NCBI GenBank assembly: GCA_000818945.1
Contig: KN805443.1
Location: 290 to 64,289 of the forward strand
Length of the DNA stretch: 64,000 bases
Direction of reading: 5' to 3'
DNA from: Schizochytrium sp. CCTCC M209059
Lineage: Eukaryota; Sar; Bigyra; Thraustochytrida; Thraustochytriidae
Position numbers and translations under genes: made by a program. Shown piece by piece: positions 47,710 through 55,904 of the stretch; the first letter of the stretch is position 1, and each line of letters opens with the position of its first letter. The notes under the pieces are model-generated. The model did not search any database and had not been told where the DNA came from. It saw nothing but the letters and a program-made list of their open reading frames with translations.

Positions 47710-50103
47710 ATGGGCCGCGCGCGCACAATGGTCGTAGCTCCTTCTGCGCACAAACGCGCCGCCGAAACTGCGGACCATCGTGCTCCTCGACCAAGATCAG
47801 TTCCAGCGATGGCTTGCCGATTCCTGACGCAGCTAGCCCTAGGCGCGCTGTCCCTCGCGCACTGGCAAACAATGCCTGTAGGGCTTGGCGGCGGTGATAG
47901 CGGCGAGCTTGCAGCCAATGCCTGTAGCTTTGGAGTTGCACATCCTCCCGGTTACCCCCTTCTCATGACTCTGGGACATTTCTGGCTCAAGTTCGCGGCG
48001 CCTCTTCCGATACACGTCTCACCGGCGGTTAAACTTCATGTCCTCAACGTGGGAATCGCACATCTGGGTATGCAGGTGCTAGCGGCAGCAATTAACCTCG
48101 TCGTGCGCGAGGGTCTTCACGAAAGAAACGCACTCATCTGCGCTCTCGCGAGCATCGCTGGAACGACACTTTTCGCCCTTGCCCCCATTGTGTGGGAGTT
48201 CTCCAGCACATTCGAGGTCTTTGCGCTCAACAACCTCTTGTGCAGCCTTTTACTTTATCTCACAGCACGCATTTTTCTCTTCGAAGGCAATGGCAGGACG
48301 TACGACGTTGTTGGCGTGAACGACTGTGTAAAAGAGTCTCAACGAGATGTACAGCATCATCGTCTCCTCTGTTATGGCGCCCTCGTCAGTGGCCTTGCTT
48401 TGGCAAACCAGCACACGTCAGTGCTCTTTGAAATACCGCTGATCACTCTCGTTCTTTGGCATGTTTGGATGCCACGTATTCTTAAGCGCGAGACGCGATG
48501 GACTGCAATCGTACCGCTCTTTGTATATACGTTCTGGTTTCTGTGTGGCCTCGCGATGTACGCCCAGAGTATGTGGAGCGGGCGGTGGACCAAAGCCCAG
48601 GGTTCGTGGGGCGATTCTGGCTCATTTTATGGACTCGCGCGTCACTTCCTTCGTTCTGATTATGGGACCCTTCAACTATTCCCGGGAGGAGCAAGTACCG
48701 CATCTTTAGGCGCGGATGCGCTTGCCTCGGGAAACGTCGGATGGCTCGAGAGGACGCGATTATACGGTGAGGCGCTAGCTCACGAAAGCCTGCCAGGACC
48801 CGCTGCTCTCGCCGTTGCTGGAATTGGTGCGCTGCACACCTTGGGCGGAAGCACGACCAATTTCGAAAACCGTGTTGATCGTGTGGGTGTTGCATGGCTT
48901 TCGGCCTTTGTCTTTTCCTTGTGTGTGTTTCATGCACTATCGAATATGCCCATCATCGACTCGCAGCCTCATCTTGCCGAGATTCGCAAGCGCTTCTGGC
49001 AGCAACCTCAGCTCGTGGTCGGCCTCTTTTTTGGCATTGGTGTGCGCGCATTACTTCGGAAGCTTGCCGATCTTTTTCACTGCAAAGGCGCAAAGGCAAA
49101 ATCTTTTCTCTCATGTCTGGCGTATCTTGCCGCGCTGTTGCTCGTGCTCGTAGGACCGACGGCAGCTTGGGCAATCGGTACGTACAAAAGGCTTCGAGAA
49201 CGGGCGGTCTCGGATGCCGTGGGGCAGATAGCGCAAGACGTTCTCGACAGTGTTCCCGAAGATGGCGTTCTATTTACGCGAGGGGACATGGAATGGACTG
49301 GCATTCAATATTTGCAGCAGTGCACGGGAGCGCGTCCCGACGTGACAGTTTTGAGCACCGACCTCATTCCTATGCCATGGTTCTCCGCTCATCTGGATCG
49401 ATATCCCATGATGAGCAAAGCTCATGTTGGCGATACAGCACACGCTCTAGTTGCTGCGCAAGTTGCGATCGCCTTCTCGGGCCGTCCCGAAGACTGGGCT
49501 AACCTTGCACGAGCGAGCGACGGGACAGGGGCTCCAAGGCTCTTGCCCGAGGGTCTCATCCAAGTATACAGGCCTCCGGCTAGGCCTCGCAGCAACCCCT
49601 TTTGGACTTCGACCCGCATTGATGACACCCGTCATCTTGTCAAGAAATTTGCACGGCCCGGGGATAGGAGCTACATTGGCACGTGGGAGTGGATGGCTGC
49701 TTTGCGCAGATTCCAGCGCGCAAAAGCATTTTTTGAAGCCCATGCTTCCCTCATACAGTCTCAAGAGCTCGTTCTTGCTACGCCAAACGCCACGGCAGAG
49801 CACATGCTTTCCTGCGCACGCGGACTTCAGCGTTTGCTTGTTGATGGTCTGACAAATTGGCACGACGTGACGGATGAAGACGAGATTGCGGTGAGCGACA
49901 TGAATACGGGCGTCATGCTCCTGAGGGCAGGGGAGCTTCTTCATCATCCAGGTCTTGTCTCAGAAGCCATGCATCTCTTTGCGAGCGCTCTTCGGGAAGC
50001 AAGAGCAGGCAGGGCCCCTCGTGTTGTGGGACATCCATCAAGAGCAACTATTGAAAACATCCTTGCTACTCAGGATTTGCGCGGCGGCGAAGCCTATTTT
50101 TAG
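47710..50103 (+). CDS. TMEM260-like protein O-mannosyltransferase (DUF2723)
   Basis: 797 residues, or 764 from the second ATG at 47809, which would place the first membrane helix near the terminus. The catalytic signature GGDSGELAAN (61-70) followed by AHPPGYPLLMTLGHF (77-91) is that of the DUF2723/TMEM260 family, with the conserved acidic residue in the first luminal loop, as in GT-C enzymes. About ten hydrophobic helices follow to about residue 500, with LALANQHTSVLFEIPLI conserved. A luminal C-terminal half includes GVLFTRGDMEWTGIQYLQQ and LSTDLIPMPWF, also typical. Human TMEM260 mannosylates IPT domains of plexins and MET in the ER. No IPT protein lies here. The tail (about 660-797) looks helical and TPR-like. 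Confidence 0.9.
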   Translation: MGRARTMVVAPSAHKRAAETADHRAPRPRSVPAMACRFLTQLALGALSLAHWQTMPVGLGGGDSGELAANACSFGVAHPPGYPLLMTLGHFWLKFAAPLPIHVSPAVKLHVLNVGIAHLGMQVLAAAINLVVREGLHERNALICALASIAGTTLFALAPIVWEFSSTFEVFALNNLLCSLLLYLTARIFLFEGNGRTYDVVGVNDCVKESQRDVQHHRLLCYGALVSGLALANQHTSVLFEIPLITLVLWHVWMPRILKRETRWTAIVPLFVYTFWFLCGLAMYAQSMWSGRWTKAQGSWGDSGSFYGLARHFLRSDYGTLQLFPGGASTASLGADALASGNVGWLERTRLYGEALAHESLPGPAALAVAGIGALHTLGGSTTNFENRVDRVGVAWLSAFVFSLCVFHALSNMPIIDSQPHLAEIRKRFWQQPQLVVGLFFGIGVRALLRKLADLFHCKGAKAKSFLSCLAYLAALLLVLVGPTAAWAIGTYKRLRERAVSDAVGQIAQDVLDSVPEDGVLFTRGDMEWTGIQYLQQCTGARPDVTVLSTDLIPMPWFSAHLDRYPMMSKAHVGDTAHALVAAQVAIAFSGRPEDWANLARASDGTGAPRLLPEGLIQVYRPPARPRSNPFWTSTRIDDTRHLVKKFARPGDRSYIGTWEWMAALRRFQRAKAFFEAHASLIQSQELVLATPNATAEHMLSCARGLQRLLVDGLTNWHDVTDEDEIAVSDMNTGVMLLRAGELLHHPGLVSEAMHLFASALREARAGRAPRVVGHPSRATIENILATQDLRGGEAYF

Positions 50104-50545
50104 ATTTTCCATGAGAAACTGACTCGACTCGTTGCGATTAAAATGGCGTTTGGAAAAAGAAAGCCCTAGGCCTACTCAGGGCAAAATATTATTATCATTT
50201 TAGTCGTAGGCCTATTGACTACTTCTTGCTATGTACAATACACTGTCTAATCGCGCATCGGTTCGAAAAGACATCTATGGCGAATGGTACGAGGCTAGGA
50301 AGGGCCCCGTGTAGCGGAGGTAACCGACTTGCGGCGTGGACCAAAGCCAAGCCGGAAGTTGCTCGCTGTGAGCGGCTCTTCACTGTTCCGCAAATTGCCA
50401 CAGGTGCTTCGTTCTTCTTTTTCAGAAACTGAAGCTCGAGAGGGTGTTGCAAAGATGGGAAACTTATGCTACGTCGGTACGCGATGAACCGATTTGCTCG
50501 CTCAGAGCACTCCCCGATAGGATACATCCACTCCGACAGACTACG
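50104..50545. other. Convergent 3' region with two TAGGCCTA palindromes
   Basis: Lies between the ends of the TMEM260-like gene (+) and the NEK gene (-). TAGGCCTA occurs at 50167-50174 and 50207-50214 around an AT-rich AAATATTATTATCATTTTAG. No gene is supported. Confidence 0.65.
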
Positions 50546-53110
50546 TTATTCCTCATCCTCGAGAAATGAAGATAGAAATGAAGATGGAATTCGCCGTGCG
50601 GGACCAAGTCCTCGTGTGGCAGAGGCGGGTCCCTTGCTGGGACTGCAGCCCGCCCGGTTTGAAGCATGCGCAGTCTTGCTCGAAGTCCAAGACCGCCTTC
50701 GATTTTCTTTGCTCGCCGGTGGAGCAGGGGTCTCCATGATTCTGCGTGCTGGGACGGTATTGTGCTTTGGCGATTCGCGCGTTGCATGACCCTTTCCAGG
50801 GGATGGAGAAGAGGCACGCGTGGTCGATATATTTTTTCGCGCGCGAAGCCGTTTCTTCTGTGCGTCTGCGGACATATTCGGAGCTTGTACTTGTGAGAGG
50901 GCCCTGCCCGGTTTGGTGGCGAGGACGGGCTGGGGAGTTTTCATCTCGACGGGAGAGGTGGCTGAAGCAACCACAGCCGCCGTCGTGCTTGGCGTGTGAG
51001 ACTTGGCTCCCCGCGTGCCATGCGGCATTCGAGATGATGCTGGCGTTGGCGTTTTCACGCCCTTTCGTGTTGCTGGGGTCCGCGCTGCTGCTCGATTGGA
51101 AGAAACAGGCGTTTTGCCAACAGCCTGAAGCATTCGGGCTGCGGCTTGTGACGGCTTGCCCACAGTTTGCGACGCCTTGGGTGCCGTTTCTGGTTGCAAC
51201 GCTGCGTGCTTGCTGCTCGGTGCCACGGGACTTTTGGCGTCTTGGCCAGCAGCGATTCTCGTGGTTCTCCTCCGCCGAGAAGGACCCTTGCCGGGACTCG
51301 TGACCAGACGGTTGCGGCCTTGTTCCTCTTTGCCATCGATACCTCGAACATCGTCAAATTTTCCAACTGGCTCGGCAAGACCGTGGGAGAGCTCTTGAAT
51401 TGGAATGTTAGGATTGTGCGACTGCAAAGCTTGGGCGAGCACAAGCACCCTGTTTTCCAGTGCGCAAACGCGCTGGTTTGCAGCCGATTCAGCTTCGCGT
51501 GCCTGCGCAATGAGATGCTCGTAAGACTTGCGCATCTCGCCCATTTCGGTCTTGCAAGCCTCGAGTTGCTTCTTGAGCAAGTCGTTGGAGTCGATCAATT
51601 CGCGCTCGCGCTGCGTGTGGAGTTTCGAGAGTTGGCGCTCACGAAGGTCGATTCTTGCCTGCATGTCACGAATACGAACAGGGCCATAATTGAGAATTTG
51701 CTGAGCGTCAGGACGGTTTTGGGGATCCTTCTCGAGCATTTTTTGCACCAAAAAGTGCAAGTCTTTTGAGTAGTGGCTCGGTATGGGACGGATGTCCTCG
51801 TTTACAATTTTTCTTGCCAGAGCAATCTGATTGTTGGCAAAAAAGGGCACGTTAAGTGTAGCCATCTGATAGACGACGCAGCCAAGGGCCCAAATGTCGC
51901 TGCGCTCGTCGTAAAGGGCCTCTTCGCACAGCTCCGGACTGAAGTAAAAGGGGGTGCCCACGGTGCTGTGTGCAAACCTGGATTGGGAGCTCAAGAGGCG
52001 ACCGAGCCCAAGATCCCCGACCTTGACCTGGTCGTTGGCGTCGAGAAAGACATTTTCGGGCTTAATGTCGCGGTGGAGAATACGATGTTGATGCAAATGC
52101 TGAAGCGCTGTACAGATCTGAATCAGGACCTGCCAGATAAAATCCTCGTCAAATCGGGTCCCCTGAAGTTTGTGCGTTCTGATCCGCCTGTGCAGATCTC
52201 CGCCGCCGCAGAACTCCATCACCATGTTCAGACAGCCTCCCTCAATGAAAGAGCTGTGGTGTTTGACAATGTTGTCGTGATCTTCAAGCTCAATCATGAA
52301 GTGCGCCTCATTGATGGTCTCCATCTGCTGGGCCTGGGTGAGACCGTTGAGGTTGACTTGCTTCAAGACGTACATGTTGTTGTCGTCTTCGTTTGTACTT
52401 GCAATTTTGTACACCGTGCCGAAAGTCCCGTTTCCGATTTGTTCGAGGACCTGGAAACCTTGCACGGGCACCTGTCGCTCACGCTCAATGAGAAACTTCT
52501 CGTCATCATTGTGCAGCTCCGAGCCCCGCTCCATTCCAAAGCGCGGCGACGGAGACGGCGATCGCGGGGTCAGCAGCGGCTCAGAGACAAATGTGCCTCG
52601 GCCCTCATCTTCCGCACAGGAAGCATCGGCGAGGTAACTGTCGGTAAAGTCGCGGCTTCCGTCTGATTGCCCATCCCACGATGGTGTCATTGGGCTTACT
52701 TGCGAGTTGCCCTCGGAGCGCGGGGCCAGTGCACGTCGCACAGGGCGCGCACGCGCGTCTCCTCTCGCCGGTGTTGTGTTTTCCTTGCCACTGTGGCCAA
52801 GGGGTGCGTCCAAGTCGAGCTCGTTATTCATGCGCTCCACTTGGGACTGTGCTGCGTCGAGCGCTTCGAAAAGCGCCTCGTCGTCGTCGTCGTCCTCCTC
52901 GTCGTTGTGGCTGTGTGCCGCGTTATCCTGTGCATCGTTCTCGCTGTCATGTTTGCGCGAGAACTCATCAAAGACGTTAAACGGATGAGTTTTAGGCATC
53001 CCAAATTGCGACCCCGCCACGGGCGCAAGGTTGAGCTCGTCGAGCACAAGCTCTTCGTGGCGTTCGTCGTCGCACGACGACGTCCAGGCCAGCTCGTCTT
53101 CGTCGCTCAT
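50546..53110 (-). CDS. NEK-family Ser/Thr kinase (NEK6/7-like catalytic domain)
   Basis: 854 residues from the ATG at 53110 (MSDEDEL); no ATG lies further upstream in frame. A 215-residue acidic, disordered N-terminus with TPR/SPSPSPR sites precedes the kinase domain (about 218-477): GNGTFGTVYK glycine loop, VLKQ lysine, HRDIKPENVFLD catalytic loop, DLGLGRLL in place of DFG, and GTPFYFSPE. DLGLGR and the surrounding residues are closest to NEK6/NEK7. A coiled coil follows (about 480-570), then a long basic tail full of TPxxRK/KTPxP motifs. NEKs control centrosomes, spindle and cilia. Animal NEK6/7 lack such long extensions, whereas NEK2 has a C-terminal coiled coil, so this protein mixes features. 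All catalytic residues are present. Confidence 0.9.
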   Translation of the reverse strand: MSDEDELAWTSSCDDERHEELVLDELNLAPVAGSQFGMPKTHPFNVFDEFSRKHDSENDAQDNAAHSHNDEEDDDDDEALFEALDAAQSQVERMNNELDLDAPLGHSGKENTTPARGDARARPVRRALAPRSEGNSQVSPMTPSWDGQSDGSRDFTDSYLADASCAEDEGRGTFVSEPLLTPRSPSPSPRFGMERGSELHNDDEKFLIERERQVPVQGFQVLEQIGNGTFGTVYKIASTNEDDNNMYVLKQVNLNGLTQAQQMETINEAHFMIELEDHDNIVKHHSSFIEGGCLNMVMEFCGGGDLHRRIRTHKLQGTRFDEDFIWQVLIQICTALQHLHQHRILHRDIKPENVFLDANDQVKVGDLGLGRLLSSQSRFAHSTVGTPFYFSPELCEEALYDERSDIWALGCVVYQMATLNVPFFANNQIALARKIVNEDIRPIPSHYSKDLHFLVQKMLEKDPQNRPDAQQILNYGPVRIRDMQARIDLRERQLSKLHTQRERELIDSNDLLKKQLEACKTEMGEMRKSYEHLIAQAREAESAANQRVCALENRVLVLAQALQSHNPNIPIQELSHGLAEPVGKFDDVRGIDGKEEQGRNRLVTSPGKGPSRRRRTTRIAAGQDAKSPVAPSSKHAALQPETAPKASQTVGKPSQAAARMLQAVGKTPVSSNRAAARTPATRKGVKTPTPASSRMPHGTRGAKSHTPSTTAAVVASATSPVEMKTPQPVLATKPGRALSQVQAPNMSADAQKKRLRARKNISTTRASSPSPGKGHATRESPKHNTVPARRIMETPAPPASKENRRRSWTSSKTAHASNRAGCSPSKGPASATRGLGPARRIPSSFLSSFLEDEE

Positions 53111-53820
53111 TGTGGTCGTCTCGGACTTCTTCTTTCCCGACTTTGCGCTGTTCTTTTGGTCTCGTTTTGTCTTGTCTTCTCCTAGAACAACCAAGGCTTG
53201 CTGCTGCACGTTTGCAAGAATCCCTGTAAGGCGCTCTGCTGATGACTCTTTTCTGCTCGTCGACGTCGCTTCAATACTGGTTTGCTTTCTGGGCTAGCTG
53301 ACCGGGGGGGCTGGTCCCTGCTTCGATGTTAAGTTATACGAGCGCGCCCAGGCTTGGCAAAATTGCGCACCGTGACGACTCGCTCTTGCCTGCTGCACGT
53401 AGCGCGCTGCGGCGCAAGAAGTCGAACGTTGGCGGGAAACCGCCTGAGACCGCGCGAAGCAGCCCCCGGCGTCTAGCGTAACGATACTCTGCCCGAGAAG
53501 AGGCGGCTGCGAGTGCACGCGAGACGCGTCGCTCGTCCTCCGAGATTTGTACTCGAGAGGCTGGGACGATTGGCGACCCGCGCGACCCGGCTCTCTCTGC
53601 CTGGGCTTGGCTTGCGCTCGGCGACGCGGAACTGCCGTGGCTGGCTGGCTGACTGGCCGCAGAATGACTCCAAAGGAGGCGGGCCTGCAACGTGAAGATT
53701 AACAATAAGTTATGTCTTTCCCTCTCTCTTGGAGGAGTCTCGTTCGTGCTCGCACGCGGCGGTTTTTTTTACGAGCCTCGAAAATAATTGGGATACTGCG
53801 CAACGCAAAATTGCGACCCC
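53111..53820. other. Divergent promoter between NEK and helicase genes
   Basis: 710 bases. It includes a G8 run near 53303-53311, a T8 run near 53763, and moderately GC-rich DNA. No simple-repeat array as long as those elsewhere and no convincing gene. The plus helicase frame stays open to 53788 without an ATG. Confidence 0.55.
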
Positions 53821-55770
53821 ATGCGCTCTGCGCCAAAACCGACCGAGTCGTGGCGGCGCGCGGACGCGCTCGGCGGCGGCGCGGCGGGCGTAGCCAGCAT
53901 GGAGGACCTCTCGGCGCTCGTTGCGGCACTGGAGGACACGGCAAAGGGGTCTGATAAGGCTGATGACGTTGTTAAGGCCACGGAAGAAGGTCAAAGCGAG
54001 AGAGAGGACCACCATGAGGACGATGAGCGGCGCCATCGAAGACCATCTTGTCGCGATGAAGAACGAGAGCGACAGCAAGCCACACGAACTGAACGAGAAA
54101 GCGTCGAAATTGAGGACGCCAAAATCAGTTTATCCACTCAATGCTCCGTGAGTGATGAAGAAGACGACGAGAATGACAAGGAACAGGATGACGATGAAGA
54201 TGAAGATGAAGATGAAGATGAAGATGAGGAGGACCACGCAGGACAGGTCTCTTCGCTGCGAAAGTATCAGCGCAGGCTGCTCAAGAAAGCCGAGCGGGGC
54301 ATTGCAAAAAGAGAACACACACTCGTCTACCTTCCGACAGGCGGCGGCAAGACAATGCTCGCGGGACATCTTGTAAGACGCTTTATTCGACCCCGCAAGA
54401 TTGACGCTTCTCACGCCCTGTTCGTCGTGAATCGCAATGCTCTCGTGGATCAGACCGCGCGCAGCATGGAAGCGTGTGGGCTGGCAAGTCACGAATTTGG
54501 TTTCATCAAGGCCGGCTATAAACGTACGCCGCGAACGCCCCTTCAGATTGCATCCATTCAAACCCTCTTCAGCAAGGCTGAGCTCCGCAAGATTGACGCC
54601 GACGCAAGCGATGTACTCGAATCCATCCGGCTCATTGTCGTCGACGAAGCGCACTGCATGCTGGCCAACCAGTACTCTCAACTGCTTGATCGGTTCCACG
54701 ATGCCATCGTTGTCGGGCTCACTGCAACACCATTCCGCATGCGAGACGACGAGGCCCTGAGCGCTGTGTTTCCGCGGCTTGCACGCGGACCCTCCGTATC
54801 GCGCATGATTCGCAAAGGCTATCTAGTGCCTCCCGTCGTCATGTCACCTTCGACAGCACCTGGCAGAAAACTTACTGGCAAAGTTGCTCAAATGGAGGAG
54901 ACAGTAGAGTCTGCTTTGCAACGATGGCTAACGTGCTGCAAAGACACCATGACAATTGTGTTTTGCACGACTGTGAAACAGTCGAAAATGTGCGTCTCAA
55001 AGTTCCTTGATGCAGGGATTGCCGCAGAGCACCTCGACGGGACTACATCGGAGAAACATAGACAGCGTGTGTTTAACCTTGCGCAAATTGGGGAGCTTCG
55101 CGTGCTGTCCTCGGTAGGCGTCCTCTCCGAGGGCTTCGACCTTCCGTGCATCGAGACTGTGATATTGTTGCGCCCGACCGAATCGCGCGGTCTTTACGTG
55201 CAGCAAGTTGGCCGAGGCCTGCGGCCCTTTTCTGGCAAGAAGCGCTGCATTGTTCTTGATGAAGTGGGCAATACCTACCGCCACGGGCCAGTGGACGGTC
55301 CTCGTGGATTTGAGTGGGAGAATAATGCGCCGAGTGCCGAGAGTGATGATGTAAAGGCCCATCGCAAGGCCGAAGCTCTCGCGCAAAGGCTTTTACGTGG
55401 TTGCGAGACCGCCAAGTGCGCGGCGCTTTTGCATCGCGCGGATAAGCGGAGATACTGTCTATTATGCGAGGAAAAGCATCGCGCTCGTGCACACGCCAAA
55501 CGTGATTCTGAGAACTCCAAAACAGCCGATGATCTGGCCGATGAATTGGCTTCTGGTCTTTCGATGACGACCAATAAACTAGCTTCCTCTTCAGGCCTCG
55601 TTTTCAAGTCTTCAACAAAAGCAACAACAACAATAAAAACAGCAACAAACAAAGCTGCCAAGAAAGGAACTGAGCGCGTAGACACAACGGCGGGTAAAGA
55701 TGTGTCGACATCCAAAAAGAGTCACATTCGTGAGCCTCTGTCGCTAAAGCAACCAACAACGTCGTCCTAA
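53821..55770 (+). CDS. RadD/YejH-type superfamily 2 helicase
   Basis: 649 residues from the ATG at 53821; an ATG at 53899 is possible. An N-terminal acidic region with a Glu/Asp tract (about 112-138) is species-specific. The helicase core (about 144-490) has LRKYQRR, Walker A LPTGGGKT (171-178), DEAH in VVDEAHCML (273-281), GLTATPFR (299-306), and motif VI VQQVGRGLRPF (460-470), then KKRCIVLDEVGN and HG. The RPTES-LY-Q-VGRGLRP-GK-C-VLD-GN arrangement is that of bacterial RadD and phage relatives. A CxxxxC...CxxC cluster (about 530-550) may bind zinc. The end is Lys/Ser/Thr-rich. RadD acts in double-strand-break repair in bacteria. Eukaryotic copies are unusual, so bacterial or viral origin is likely; nuclear or mitochondrial targeting is not evident. 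Confidence 0.88.
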   Translation: MRSAPKPTESWRRADALGGGAAGVASMEDLSALVAALEDTAKGSDKADDVVKATEEGQSEREDHHEDDERRHRRPSCRDEERERQQATRTERESVEIEDAKISLSTQCSVSDEEDDENDKEQDDDEDEDEDEDEDEEDHAGQVSSLRKYQRRLLKKAERGIAKREHTLVYLPTGGGKTMLAGHLVRRFIRPRKIDASHALFVVNRNALVDQTARSMEACGLASHEFGFIKAGYKRTPRTPLQIASIQTLFSKAELRKIDADASDVLESIRLIVVDEAHCMLANQYSQLLDRFHDAIVVGLTATPFRMRDDEALSAVFPRLARGPSVSRMIRKGYLVPPVVMSPSTAPGRKLTGKVAQMEETVESALQRWLTCCKDTMTIVFCTTVKQSKMCVSKFLDAGIAAEHLDGTTSEKHRQRVFNLAQIGELRVLSSVGVLSEGFDLPCIETVILLRPTESRGLYVQQVGRGLRPFSGKKRCIVLDEVGNTYRHGPVDGPRGFEWENNAPSAESDDVKAHRKAEALAQRLLRGCETAKCAALLHRADKRRYCLLCEEKHRARAHAKRDSENSKTADDLADELASGLSMTTNKLASSSGLVFKSSTKATTTIKTATNKAAKKGTERVDTTAGKDVSTSKKSHIREPLSLKQPTTSS

Positions 55771-55904
55771 GCCCTCCCCAAACCAAAATGATAGCAGAGT
55801 GATTGATGATAATGATGGCAGTGGAAAGGACCGTACACGAGAGGATTTCTTCTTGTTTCTATGTCATACCGGCATTCATTTGGAGCAAATACTCCTCTGC
55901 TGTG

